NCBI RefSeq assembly: GCF_003063335.1
Contig: NZ_NERX01000008.1
Location: 92,306-156,305, forward strand
Source of the DNA: Limnohabitans sp. MMS-10A-192
Lineage (GTDB): Bacteria; Pseudomonadota; Gammaproteobacteria; Burkholderiales; Burkholderiaceae_C
Length of the DNA stretch: 64,000 nt
Direction: 5' to 3'
The notes under the pieces: generated by a model
Databases searched by the model: none
The model's input: only the letters and a program-made list of their open reading frames with translations
What the model was told of the DNA's origin: nothing
Program-made: the position numbers and the translations under genes
Shown: positions 1-8,364 of the stretch, piece by piece
How positions within the stretch are numbered: position 1 is the stretch's first letter
Layout: each line of letters begins with the position of its first letter

Positions 1-1024
1 CTTGAAGGCCGCTGCGGGTGAGTGATGCTGCACGGTAAAGCTGTGCCTGTGGCGAGCGGTCGGCCGTGGCGACGACGGTGGGGGCTTGCGTGACCGGTGG
101 CGTGTCTGTGGCCATGGCGTTGGCACTGCCGAGTTGTTCGATCAGATAGGCGTGTGCCTGGGCAACGGGCATGAATGCCCATGCGTTGGCTTGCGGGGCA
201 ACGCCCAGCACAGGGGGCGGTGGCAAGGCTTCCAGGCCTTGGTTTTGGCCTTGGGCGTTGATGACCAGTCCTTCGCGTTTTTCGATGGTTTGGTTTTGCG
301 GGTCGGCCTCGCCTTGGGCTTGTACTTTGCCTTCGAGCACTTCGATGAGGGTGGCTTGGCTGTCCGGCGCAATGCCGACTCTGAATTGGGTGCCGCGCAC
401 GCCCGTGATGGCTTTGGGGGTTTGGACTTCGAAGCGGGATCGGGCGGGGCGTTGTTTGTAGATGTCGAGCCCCAGCTTGCCTTGCAGCAGGTGGATTTGA
501 ACCAGGGGCGCTTTGTGCAGGGGTTGATGCCGCAGGACATCCAGGCGAAGGACTGCGCCCGATGGCAGTTGCAAGCGTGAGCCGTCTTGCAGCAGCAGGC
601 CGACTTTGCAGCCGGCGGGCACTTTGATGGTGCTGCCTTCGGCGAGCCATTGGTCTTGTGCGAGGACCCGGCCATCGCTCAGTTCGGGCAAGAGGGTGCC
701 TGTGCAGCTGAGGTGGTTGACGCGCACATGGGCAGCTTCTTGTCGCAGCCAGTTTTCTGGGATTTGCAGTGTTTGCCCCGGCCGCAGTGCGGTGATGCTG
801 TGGCCCGGGTTCATGGTGTGGAGGCGGCTGAGCGCTTGTGCGCTGTGCTCGGGCAGTTGCAGGCCTTGGATGACGCTGGTCAAACTGTCGCCGGGTTGAA
901 CGGCATAGGCGATGACGTGGGGTTTGGCCGTGATTTTTTCGGGCGCTTGGGCCCACATGGCGCTGGTGTGCAGGCTGAGCGCCGCCGTGATGCAGGTGCA
1001 CAGGGTTGGGCGCAGCTCAAACAT
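1..1024 (-). CDS. LysM-FecR periplasmic protein (partial, runs off left edge)
   Basis: The reading frame is open from the ATG at 1024 to base 1, so at least 341 codons are present and the C-terminus is missing. Seen: an N-terminal stretch resembling a signal peptide (about residues 1-26, ending near AMWAQA), a LysM-like segment (about 39-89, with VQPGDSL and LRPGQTLQIP), then a FecR-like beta domain (about 118-240, with LPSGAVLRLD, TPKAITGVRGTQFRV and LEGKVQAQG). LysM domains bind peptidoglycan. FecR domains are known from cell-surface signalling, but there is no cytoplasmic anti-sigma segment here, so this is not a classical FecR. Its start overlaps the end of the response regulator gene by 8 bases, which suggests translational coupling. 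It is the last visible gene of the first type I secretion operon. A role in sensing or controlling secretion is inferred. Confidence 0.85.
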   Translation of the reverse strand, partial: MFELRPTLCTCITAALSLHTSAMWAQAPEKITAKPHVIAYAVQPGDSLTSVIQGLQLPEHSAQALSRLHTMNPGHSITALRPGQTLQIPENWLRQEAAHVRVNHLSCTGTLLPELSDGRVLAQDQWLAEGSTIKVPAGCKVGLLLQDGSRLQLPSGAVLRLDVLRHQPLHKAPLVQIHLLQGKLGLDIYKQRPARSRFEVQTPKAITGVRGTQFRVGIAPDSQATLIEVLEGKVQAQGEADPQNQTIEKREGLVINAQGQNQGLEALPPPPVLGVAPQANAWAFMPVAQAHAYLIEQLGSANAMATDTPPVTQAPTVVATADRSPQAQLYRAASLTRSGLQ

Positions 1025-1745
1025 CGGAGGTGCTTTCTGCTGTGATGATCCGGTAGCCAAATCCGTGTATGGCTTTGAGTCGCAGCAGTTGGGAGGTGGC
1101 GGACAAGTCGAGCTTGATGCGTATTTGCGAGATGTGCACATCGAGTGTGCGCGAGCAGGCGTCGTCGTCTCGGCCCCATATGTGGGTCATCAGGCGTTTG
1201 CGTGACAGTGAGCGGCCGGTGTTCTCGAACAGGAACAGGGCGAGGTTGAATTCTTTTTCCGACAGCTTGGTGTGTTGCTCTTGTCCGCGCGATGTCCATT
1301 GCACGGTGTTGTCCAGGCGGTTGAAGGTGTAGCCCCACAGTTTGTGGGTCGTGGTGTTTTGGGCGTCCGGGCTGTAGGCCCGGCGGCCCAGTGCCGCAAC
1401 GCGTGCCATGAATTCGTTTTCACGCACGGGTTTGGCGCAGTAGTCGTCGGCACCGCAGGACAGGGCGTAGACAATTTCTTGCTCGAATTGCCGGCTGGTC
1501 AAGAACAGGACGGGGATCTTGCTGTTGAGTTCTTCCCGCACGTGCCTGAGGACTTTGATGCCGCTGATGTCGGGCACGTTCCAGTCGAGGATCAGCAGGT
1601 CGAAGGTGTCGCGCTGCAGGGCTTTGAGCAAGGCTTTGCCGGTGGTGAAAATTTCGACCGTGTGTTCGGCTTGGTGAAGCAGGTCCTGGGTGTGGAGGGC
1701 CAGGATGTATTCGTCTTCGAGGATGGCGATGTGCATGGTGTTCAT
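1017..1745 (-). CDS. OmpR/PhoB-family response regulator
   Basis: 242 residues. The receiver domain fills about residues 4-120: acidic pair near D11-E12, phospho-acceptor D54 in LLILDWNVPD, T83 in FLTS and K105 in CAKPV. A winged-helix DNA-binding domain follows (about 135-235), with the usual KLSEKEFNLALFLFEN and RTLDVHISQIRIKL segments. It would be a DNA-binding transcription factor activated by phosphorylation. Its start overlaps the stop of the HlyD-like gene (ATGA), and the LysM-FecR gene overlaps its end. No sensor kinase is visible; one may lie beyond the left edge. A second Met at residue 4 is also a possible start. Assignment to the family is secure; the target genes are unknown. Confidence 0.95.
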   Translation of the reverse strand: MNTMHIAILEDEYILALHTQDLLHQAEHTVEIFTTGKALLKALQRDTFDLLILDWNVPDISGIKVLRHVREELNSKIPVLFLTSRQFEQEIVYALSCGADDYCAKPVRENEFMARVAALGRRAYSPDAQNTTTHKLWGYTFNRLDNTVQWTSRGQEQHTKLSEKEFNLALFLFENTGRSLSRKRLMTHIWGRDDDACSRTLDVHISQIRIKLDLSATSQLLRLKAIHGFGYRIITAESTSDV

Positions 1746-2893
1746 CGCTCGTTGAGTGCACCGCCAAAGGCTTTGTGCAGGGGTTTGGTGAGGTAGCTCA
1801 TGATGGAGCGACGGCGGGTTTGGATGTCAATGCTGGCGGTCATGCCGTTTTTGAGCATGTCGGTGCGCAGCTTGGCGTGGGCTGTTGTGGGGCTGAGTTG
1901 GACGTGTGCTCGGTAGTAGCTGGTGCTGACGCCGGTGGGGCTGGTTTCGTTGAGGGTGTCGGAGCTGATGTAGGTGAGCACGCCTTGCAAGGTGCCGTAG
2001 GTGCTGTAGTCGAAGGCGTCAAATTTGATGGCCACGGGCAGGCCGGTGTGCAGTTGGCCGATGTCGGCGGGGTTGACCTTGGCTTCGATGACCATGTCGC
2101 TGTCGGTGGGGGAGATTTGCATCAATTCGTCCCCAGCACGAAGCACACCACCGACGGTGTTGACCTTGAGGTATTTGACGATGCCAGCGGTGGGGGTGGT
2201 CAGCTCGGTGTGCTCGAGCACGCTTTGGCGTTCTTCGAGTTTGTATTGGTGGGAGGACAGTTCGTCTTCGAGCCGGATGACTTCTTGCCGTGCTTCTTGT
2301 TGGTATTTGTTGAGTATCGCTTGCAGGCGGCTTTCGATTTCGCTCACTTGCCTTTGTGTGCGCAGCACCTCGACTTTGCTGACGTCGCCCGTTTTGAACA
2401 GGTTCAGGTTGAGTTGGTGTTCTTCGAGGGCCAGTTTCAAGGCCAGGCGCTGGGCCTGCAGTTCATCGTCGAGTGTTTGGCGCCGTTGCTGGTAGTGGGC
2501 CATTTGCGCTTGGATGAATTGCGGGTAGCGTTGCAGTGCGGGTGCAAACACCGGTGGACGTTGTTGTGCTTCTGCATGGGCGCGCACCAGGGCGGTTTGC
2601 ACGGAGGCCACTTTGGCCTGGGTTTCCGAGTAGGCGGCGTGGCTGCGGTCTTTTTCGAGCAGGGCCAGGCGCTCGCCTGCTTGCACGACTTGGCCTTCAT
2701 GGACGAGGATTTCTGACAGCACGCCGCCATCGGCGGTTTGGATGATTTGGGTTCGTGTGCCGGGGATGATCTGGCCTGTGGCGCGCACGGTCTGGTCGAT
2801 TTCAAACCAGCTGGCCCAGGCCATGAACCCTATCAGGCCGCTGGCCATGACCAGCGTCATGCTGGGGCGAAGGTGTTCGAAGGGGCGTTTCAT
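1742..2893 (-). CDS. HlyD-family type I secretion adaptor (membrane fusion protein), system 1
   Basis: 383 residues. A single N-terminal transmembrane helix lies at about residues 12-30, followed by the first half of a lipoyl/biotinyl-like hairpin (ATGQIIPG..., TADGGVLSEILVHEGQVV), a long coiled-coil region (about 85-215, rich in Gln, Glu and Leu), the second half of the hairpin (TTPTAGIVKYLKVNTVGGVL) and a C-terminal beta-barrel domain. This is the architecture of inner-membrane adaptors linking an ABC exporter to a TolC channel. Its start overlaps the stop of the ABC gene by 4 bases, and its stop overlaps the response regulator start, so all are probably translated from one mRNA. The substrate is unknown; the giant protein at 27.7 kb is a candidate but has its own dedicated system. 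Confidence 0.93.
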   Translation of the reverse strand: MKRPFEHLRPSMTLVMASGLIGFMAWASWFEIDQTVRATGQIIPGTRTQIIQTADGGVLSEILVHEGQVVQAGERLALLEKDRSHAAYSETQAKVASVQTALVRAHAEAQQRPPVFAPALQRYPQFIQAQMAHYQQRRQTLDDELQAQRLALKLALEEHQLNLNLFKTGDVSKVEVLRTQRQVSEIESRLQAILNKYQQEARQEVIRLEDELSSHQYKLEERQSVLEHTELTTPTAGIVKYLKVNTVGGVLRAGDELMQISPTDSDMVIEAKVNPADIGQLHTGLPVAIKFDAFDYSTYGTLQGVLTYISSDTLNETSPTGVSTSYYRAHVQLSPTTAHAKLRTDMLKNGMTASIDIQTRRRSIMSYLTKPLHKAFGGALNER

Positions 2894-4980
2894 GTTTCGG
2901 CTCCATGGGGCGGGGTGTGCCCGGCCAGACGGGCCAAGGCGCTGTGCTTGGCTTCGTCCAGGACGATTTGGTGTTGCGCGATGACGATGACGCGGTCCAC
3001 CAGCTCCAGCAGTTCGCTTTTGTGGGTGACCATGACGAGCGTGTCTTCGGGGCGCAGCCGGTGCTTGAGCACTTGGATGATGCGTTGCTCGATGTGCTTG
3101 TCCATCGATGCGGTGGGTTCGTCCAGCAGCCAGATGCGAGGGCGCCGCAGGATCACGCGTGTGAAATTGAGCAGTTGCCGTTGGCCGCCCGACAGTCCGG
3201 CGCCGCCTTCGTCGATGGTTTGGTGCAGGCCTTGGGGGTGGGGCTGGATGACGTTGGCCAACAAGCCTGTTTCGTTCGCCGCAGCAAGGATGGCTTCGTC
3301 GCCGGGGTCGGGCAGGCCCAGGATCAGGTTTTCGCGCAGGGTGCCGGCAAACAGGCGGCCTTCTTGTTGCAGGTAGCCCAGGCGTTCGCTGAGCACGGGT
3401 TTGGCAATGTGCGACAGGTCAATGCCGTCCAGCGTGATGGTGCCCAGTTGCGGTTTGTACATGCCGCTGAGCATGCGCAGCAGGGTGGTTTTCCCGGAGC
3501 CGATGGGCCCCAGAACGCCGATCTTTTGTCCTGCTGCGATGTGCAGCCTTGGGATGTTCAGTGCCGCTGTGACGCCGTGGCTGAATTGCAGTTTGTCGAT
3601 CAGGTAGTCGCCTCGCACGTTGCTCAGCACAATCGGGTGGTCGATGCCGTGGTGGTCGTCTTGCAGGGCCCACAGCTGTTCCAGCGATTTGAGTGCGGCT
3701 TTGGCGTGCGCCCATTGTGTGATCTGGCTGGGCAGTTGGCTGACGGGGGTGAGGATGCGGCCCGACAAAATGGTGCAGGCGATCAGTGCGCCCATGGTCA
3801 TTTCGCCGTGCGAGACCCACAGCGCACCGATGGCGACCATGAGCACATAAGACAGTTGCTGCATGGCGGCGATCAGGTATTGGTTGTGTTCGCCAAGTTG
3901 CCGCATCTGGTTTTCTTCGACCCGGGCTTGGTCCACGTTTTGCATCCAGCGGGTCAGCATGCGCCAGCCGCTTTGCCCGGATTTGATGGTCTCGGCGCCT
4001 TCGATGGCTTCCACCAGCAGGCCTGTTTTGCGGTGGCTGGCTTGTTGCGCCTGCACGCCCAGTTGTTCGATGCGGCGGTGTGACCACAGGCCCAGCGCCA
4101 CCGATGCGGCCAGGAACGCGAGCGGGATCGCTGCCAACGCGCCACCCAACATGACCACGATGCTGGTGAACACCAGGGCGAAGGGTATTTCCACCAGCCA
4201 TTGGGTGGCGCTGGCGGTCAGAAACTGGCGGATGGTTTCGTAGCCTCTGAGCTGGGAGGCCAAGGCGCCGACTTTGCGGGGCATTTGGTCAAGCCGAATG
4301 GCCAAGAATTTGGCATAGACGGCGCGTGCCAGGTGTTGGTCAACGTGGTCAACCACGTTTTCGTACAGCCGCGAGCGCGTCCATTTGGCCAACAGTTCAA
4401 AGCCGGTGGCGCCGATCACGCCCAGCGTCAAGACCCACAGCGTTTGGCTGGCTGAGGTGGGGATGACGCGGTCGTACACCTGCATGCTGTACATCGATGC
4501 GGCCAGGGCGACGAGGTTGATCATCACGCTGCCGGCGAGGGCTTCGAGCAGTTCTTTGCGGCGTGTGCCCAGGGCTCTTTTGATTTGCGCCACAACGGGG
4601 CTGGCGTCGTTGGATTTTTCAAAACGCAGTTGCGCCACCAGCACGTCGTCGAGCGTGGGCAGTGTGATTTCTTGCCAGCCCGATTGGGCTGTGCTCCAGC
4701 TCTCCAGCACCCATTGGCCTTGGGCGGATTGGCTGTGCAAGACTGCCCAGCCGGTTTGCGGGCGATGCACCAGGCAGGGCAGGCATGTGGGGTCGACCTG
4801 GCGTGGCTGCGGCCACAGCAAGTGCAATGACGGCCAGTGTTGGGCAAACGCTTGCAGTTGCTTGTGTGGGTCGGTTTGCTTTTGGGCGCTGTCGGTCATG
4901 GTGACCAGGACCGCGTTTTTGTCGAGGAATTGGCCTTGTCGTTGTGCCAGGCGCAGCAGTGCGGGGAACAGTGTGATCAT
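2890..4980 (-). CDS. Type I secretion ABC exporter with degenerate C39-like N-terminus, system 1
   Basis: An upstream in-frame start exists, but the ATG at 4980 lies just downstream of the TolC-like gene stop (5000) and gives a 696-residue protein of normal family length. The N-terminal ~125 residues look like a C39 peptidase-like domain without the usual catalytic Cys near the start, as in LapB/LssB-type exporters of large adhesins. A six-helix ABC membrane domain follows (about 130-420), then an ATPase domain with Walker A GPIGSGKTT, signature LSGGQRQ, Walker B IWLLDEP and the H-loop VTHK. It would power export of a large unprocessed substrate in one step. It is the second gene of the operon. 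Confidence 0.93.
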   Translation of the reverse strand: MITLFPALLRLAQRQGQFLDKNAVLVTMTDSAQKQTDPHKQLQAFAQHWPSLHLLWPQPRQVDPTCLPCLVHRPQTGWAVLHSQSAQGQWVLESWSTAQSGWQEITLPTLDDVLVAQLRFEKSNDASPVVAQIKRALGTRRKELLEALAGSVMINLVALAASMYSMQVYDRVIPTSASQTLWVLTLGVIGATGFELLAKWTRSRLYENVVDHVDQHLARAVYAKFLAIRLDQMPRKVGALASQLRGYETIRQFLTASATQWLVEIPFALVFTSIVVMLGGALAAIPLAFLAASVALGLWSHRRIEQLGVQAQQASHRKTGLLVEAIEGAETIKSGQSGWRMLTRWMQNVDQARVEENQMRQLGEHNQYLIAAMQQLSYVLMVAIGALWVSHGEMTMGALIACTILSGRILTPVSQLPSQITQWAHAKAALKSLEQLWALQDDHHGIDHPIVLSNVRGDYLIDKLQFSHGVTAALNIPRLHIAAGQKIGVLGPIGSGKTTLLRMLSGMYKPQLGTITLDGIDLSHIAKPVLSERLGYLQQEGRLFAGTLRENLILGLPDPGDEAILAAANETGLLANVIQPHPQGLHQTIDEGGAGLSGGQRQLLNFTRVILRRPRIWLLDEPTASMDKHIEQRIIQVLKHRLRPEDTLVMVTHKSELLELVDRVIVIAQHQIVLDEAKHSALARLAGHTPPHGAET

Positions 4981-4999
4981 GTGTGTAGGGGCCGGTCTC

Positions 5000-6274
5000 T
5001 CAGGGCGTGGGCGACAGGTGTGCCAGGCCTTGCGTGAAGATGTGCAATCGCCAGGCACTGGTCAGGGCGGTGGCTTGTGCGTCGGACAGCTGGAGGTGTG
5101 CCTGGGTCAATTCGCGTGCTGCATTCATCACGTCGATCCAGGTTTTGCGGCCTGCATTGAATTGCCGGGCATAGGCTTCGTTGATGGCCTGGTTGGCTTG
5201 CGCATGCGCTGCCAGACTGGCCAGGCGATCCTGGCTGGTGCGCAGCCATTGCACATCGGTGCTGATTTGTTCTTGCAGGCTCAGGTGTGCGGCGGCGACG
5301 TCGGCTTCGAGGGCCTTTTCCCGTTGCTGCAGGATTTCCATTTGCTGGATCAGGCTCAGACCCGCGCCTGTGGAGGCGCTCAAGCCGACGAACATGCGGT
5401 TGGTGGAGAACGGTTGGGTGGTGTAGGGGCTGCCCGATTGGTGTTCTGCGCGCACATAAACCTCGGGCCAGCGGGCGGCTTCTTTTTCTTCCCGCTCGTG
5501 GCTCAGAATGGCTTGTTGTGCTTGCAGGCGTTGCAGTGTGGGGGCATGGTTGACTGCTTGCGCATACAGCGCGTCTTCGGCCTGGGTGTTGATGGCGGGC
5601 GGCGGCGTGGTGCTGCTTTGCAGATGTTGAGTCTCCAGTGGCTGGTGGCTCAGTTGCTGCAGTTTGGCCAAAGCCACCGCGGTTTGCATGCGCGTGTTTT
5701 GCAGCTCGGCACGGGTTTGTTCCAGCCGTGCGGTGCTCAGGGTCACTTCGCCTTGCGCGGAGGCGCCTTCTTGGGCACGGTGGCTGATTTGCCGCTTGAG
5801 CTCGGCGTGAACGGCCAGGCTGTTGTTCAGTGCCTGGGTTTTTTGTTGGGCAGCCCACCACTCACCATAGGCTTGAACGACGCGCAAGCTCAGTTGCCAT
5901 TGCGCTTCGCCAAGTTGGGCCATGGCCAGTCTGTTTTGTGCACGCGCTTTGTCCAGGCTCGCTGTGAGGCGACCGCCGGTCCACAGCGGTTGCTGCAAGC
6001 GCGCCAAAGCCACCGGGCGACCGCTGGCGTAGGCGCTGTCCATGGGGCTGTTGGTTTGCGCCTTTTCCCAGCTCAGTGAGAAGGTGGGCAAAAACTGTTG
6101 CTGTGCCAGCGTGATCTCTGATTCGCTGGCCTGCAGTTGAGCTTGTTGTGCCCGGATGCTGGGGTGACTTTCGAGGCTGGCCGCAATGAGCTGATGCAGA
6201 CTTTGTGCATGGAGCCATTGGGGCCACAAAAAAATCAGCAATACCGATGCAGGCAGCTGGATAAAAAACTTCAT
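5000..6274 (-). CDS. TolC-like outer membrane efflux protein, system 1
   Basis: The start is placed at the ATG at 6274, because the next residues (MKFFIQLPASVLLIFLW..., ending near LHAQS) form a good signal peptide; a longer frame to 6328 only adds a non-hydrophobic extension. The mature part shows the repeated two-fold pattern of outer membrane efflux proteins: long amphipathic, Gln- and Ala-rich helices alternating with short beta segments. 424 residues, normal for the family. It is the first gene of the five-gene secretion operon and would provide its outer-membrane channel. A GGCGG sequence lies just upstream of the start. Confidence 0.92.
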   Translation of the reverse strand: MKFFIQLPASVLLIFLWPQWLHAQSLHQLIAASLESHPSIRAQQAQLQASESEITLAQQQFLPTFSLSWEKAQTNSPMDSAYASGRPVALARLQQPLWTGGRLTASLDKARAQNRLAMAQLGEAQWQLSLRVVQAYGEWWAAQQKTQALNNSLAVHAELKRQISHRAQEGASAQGEVTLSTARLEQTRAELQNTRMQTAVALAKLQQLSHQPLETQHLQSSTTPPPAINTQAEDALYAQAVNHAPTLQRLQAQQAILSHEREEKEAARWPEVYVRAEHQSGSPYTTQPFSTNRMFVGLSASTGAGLSLIQQMEILQQREKALEADVAAAHLSLQEQISTDVQWLRTSQDRLASLAAHAQANQAINEAYARQFNAGRKTWIDVMNAARELTQAHLQLSDAQATALTSAWRLHIFTQGLAHLSPTP

Positions 6275-6400
6275 GGTGTCGCCGCCGATGTCCTGTATTT
6301 CTTCAACCGATCTCGTTTTTGTAAACAATCAAAATGTTATTTTTGATTTATTCGATTAATCAAATATCAGGACTTGTAAATTTGAGCGGTGCGGACGTCA
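6275..6400 (-). promoter_or_regulatory. AT-rich promoter region of secretion operon 1
   Basis: About 100 bases upstream of the TolC-like gene are strongly AT-rich compared with their surroundings (6310-6380). They contain several TTGAT/ATCAA half-sites, including a GATTAATC palindrome near 6355. On the minus strand a TTGATT hexamer is followed after 17 bases by a weak AT-rich -10. No exact transcription start can be given. The half-sites could bind the operon's own response regulator, which is inference. Confidence 0.4.
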
Positions 6401-6429
6401 CGGAACCCTTCCTTCGCTGTCCTGGCGAC

Positions 6430-7135
6430 CCCCATTCCGTCATCGCGAGGAGCGAAGCGACGTGGCGATCCAGGAGCCGCAGCAATCCATATCAAAACGA
6501 GTCATCAGGCGGCACACTGGACATGCTTGACCGTTACCCATCGCCCTTCGTCACGCCGGGCTTGACCCGGTATCTACGCCTCTTTGTCATGCCGGACTTG
6601 ATACGGCATCCATGCAGTTGAAGATGGACCCCGGGTCTTCGCCCGGGGTGACATTGGGGTGCGGGGTGAAATTGGAAGGGAGGCGTGAAATTGGAAAGGT
6701 GGGGTGAAATTGGATGGGCTGGGGGTGACAGCGCTCTTTCCGTCATCCCGGGCCTGACCCGGGATCCATTTCCCCTCGGTCATGCCGGGCTTGACCCGGT
6801 ATCCACGCCTCTTTGTCATGCCGGACTTGATCCGGCATCCATGCAGTTGCAGATGGACCCCGGGTCTTCGCCCGGGGTGACATTGGGTGTGCGGGGTGAC
6901 ATTGGGTGTGCGGGGTGACATTGGAAGGGTGGGGTGACCGCTCCCCACTGTCATCCCGGGCCTGACCCGGGATCCACTTCCCCTCTGTCATCCCGGGCCT
7001 GACCCGGGATCCATCCCCTTCACGGCTGGATTGCCGCGCTTCGCTCGCAAGGACAGGAGGCGGCTGGATTGCCGCGCTTTGCTCGCGATGACGCTTATGT
7101 CGTCATCGCGCGGCGCGAAGCGACGTGGTGATCCC
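6430..7135. repeat. Block of REP-like intergenic palindromic repeats
   Basis: No credible gene lies between 6275 and 7137. The stretch holds many copies of short imperfect palindromes: CCCGGGCCTGACCCGGG (for example 6748-6764, 6956-6972 and near 6991-7007), CGGGCTTGACCCGG variants (6557 and 6786), GCCGGACTTGATCCGGC variants (6590 and 6829), CCCCGGGTCTTCGCCCGGGG (6629 and 6858), short tandem GGGGTGACATTGG-type units (6650-6940), and an outer pair of CGTCATCGCG...GCGAAGCGACGTGG units at 6438 and 7100. Open frames here are by-products of the repeats. Related palindromes recur at 54730-54800. Confidence 0.85.
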
Positions 7136-7137
7136 GT

Positions 7138-7911
7138 TCAGGCGCCGCAGCACTTTTTGTATTTCTTGCCGCTGCCGCACGAGCAAGGGTCGTTGCGGCC
7201 GGGGGTGGCGGCTTTGATGACTTGTTCCACGCGGGGGCCGATGTTGCGCCAGATTTCGCGCAGGTCGTACACGGCCCACAGGGCTTCGCCGTAAGCGTTC
7301 AGGCGGTTTTCGCTGACGCTGGGGGGGCCGTCTTCGGACAGGGCGGACAGGGTGGGGGTGTCGGCGTCGTCTTCGGTCAGGGCCACGATGGCTTCGAGCG
7401 ACAGGTCGTGCCACTTGGCGGCGTCTTTGTCTTTGGGGGCGGCCCATTCGTCGGACCAGTTCTCGACCGCGAACATGAAGCCCAGTGCCCAGACTTGCGC
7501 AAAGGCGGGGATTTCGTTGTCGTCGATTTCGGCGCGTTCTTCTTCGGGCAGCGTGGCGATCGCACCGCGCACGTCCATCACTTCGGGGGCGTAGGCCTTG
7601 TCGTCGTCCAGTGCTTCCACGGGGGTGTCGAGCGACAGCTGGATCTCGTCAAAGCGGCGTTGCCACAAGGCCAGGAATTGCTGGCGCTGGGCATCGTCGG
7701 CAAAGCTGCCGCCTTCTTCGCCTTCGTCCACACCCAGCAGCATGGGCAGCCATTCGCCTTCAGGGATGGGGCGGCGGCAGCAGACCATGGCGGCCATGAA
7801 GCCTTCGCAGAACTCCCATTGCGGCGTTTCTTCAAAACGCTCGCGCAGGTCGTCGAGGATGTTGTCCAGGGTGTCGAAGTCTTCGGCTTGCAAGCCAGCG
7901 GTGGTGTTCAT
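7138..7911 (-). CDS. UPF0149/YecA-family protein with C-terminal SEC-C zinc motif
   Basis: 257 residues. The first ~180 residues are acidic and helical and match the YecA/YgfB (UPF0149) type. The C-terminus ends in a SEC-C motif, [19 protein letters not shown], like the zinc-binding tail of SecA, with the CxC...CC ligands all present. The exact function of these proteins is not known; the SEC-C motif is associated with ribosome or SecB binding in SecA. It lies 15 bases downstream of the PIN-domain gene on the same strand, so the two may be co-transcribed. Confidence 0.9.
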   Translation of the reverse strand: MNTTAGLQAEDFDTLDNILDDLRERFEETPQWEFCEGFMAAMVCCRRPIPEGEWLPMLLGVDEGEEGGSFADDAQRQQFLALWQRRFDEIQLSLDTPVEALDDDKAYAPEVMDVRGAIATLPEEERAEIDDNEIPAFAQVWALGFMFAVENWSDEWAAPKDKDAAKWHDLSLEAIVALTEDDADTPTLSALSEDGPPSVSENRLNAYGEALWAVYDLREIWRNIGPRVEQVIKAATPGRNDPCSCGSGKKYKKCCGA

Positions 7912-7926
7912 GGGGTGTTCCGGTGA

Positions 7927-8364
7927 TCAGGCGAGGATTGTAGGGTTGAGCGCCACGCCGCAGCGCTCCAGACGTTTGCGCATGCACAGCACCTGCGCGT
8001 CTTTGCTGTGCAAGCTGGCGGTGTGGGCCACGGCCAGGTCGATGAATTTTTGGTCGTCCGGGTCTTTGCAGGCGTATTCGGCTTTGGGCGCGTCGGGCTG
8101 CAATTGGGCCCAGCGGTCGAAGTGGCCGAGCACGGCGCTGGCAGGCAGTTCGCGGTGCGTCAAGCGTTTGGCGATTTGCGGGTAGGCCAGCACGCGGGCC
8201 AGCTCTTCGCGCATGGCGGTGGTGGCCAGCCATTGCGTGTGGCCGTTTTCGACGCTCAGGCGCAGGGCCTCGGCGCGGGGTTCGTCAAACACCCACAGGT
8301 CGAGCACGATGTTGGTGTCCAGCACGCAGCGTGCCGGGGCCTGGCCGCCCTGCGGTGCGCTCAT
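7927..8364 (-). CDS. PIN-domain protein (COG1569-type putative ribonuclease)
   Basis: 145 residues forming a single PIN domain. The first acidic residue lies in VLDTNIVLDLW near the N-terminus, further conserved acids in MREELARV, and the last acidic cluster in KDPDDQKFIDLAV. PIN domains are Mg-dependent RNases and often act as toxins. No antitoxin-like small gene is adjacent: the gene overlaps the methyltransferase gene by 4 bases (ATGA) instead, so a housekeeping role or an orphan toxin are both possible. The domain assignment is firm; the role is not known. Confidence 0.85.
   Translation of the reverse strand: MSAPQGGQAPARCVLDTNIVLDLWVFDEPRAEALRLSVENGHTQWLATTAMREELARVLAYPQIAKRLTHRELPASAVLGHFDRWAQLQPDAPKAEYACKDPDDQKFIDLAVAHTASLHSKDAQVLCMRKRLERCGVALNPTILA

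Noticed and set aside
6334..6991. Several short open frames in the REP-like block
   Set aside because: They are created by the repeated palindromes, share the same low-complexity peptides and have no ribosome sites.
7927..8364. Toxin-antitoxin pair
   Set aside because: The PIN gene has no small antitoxin gene beside it; both neighbours are full-length unrelated genes.
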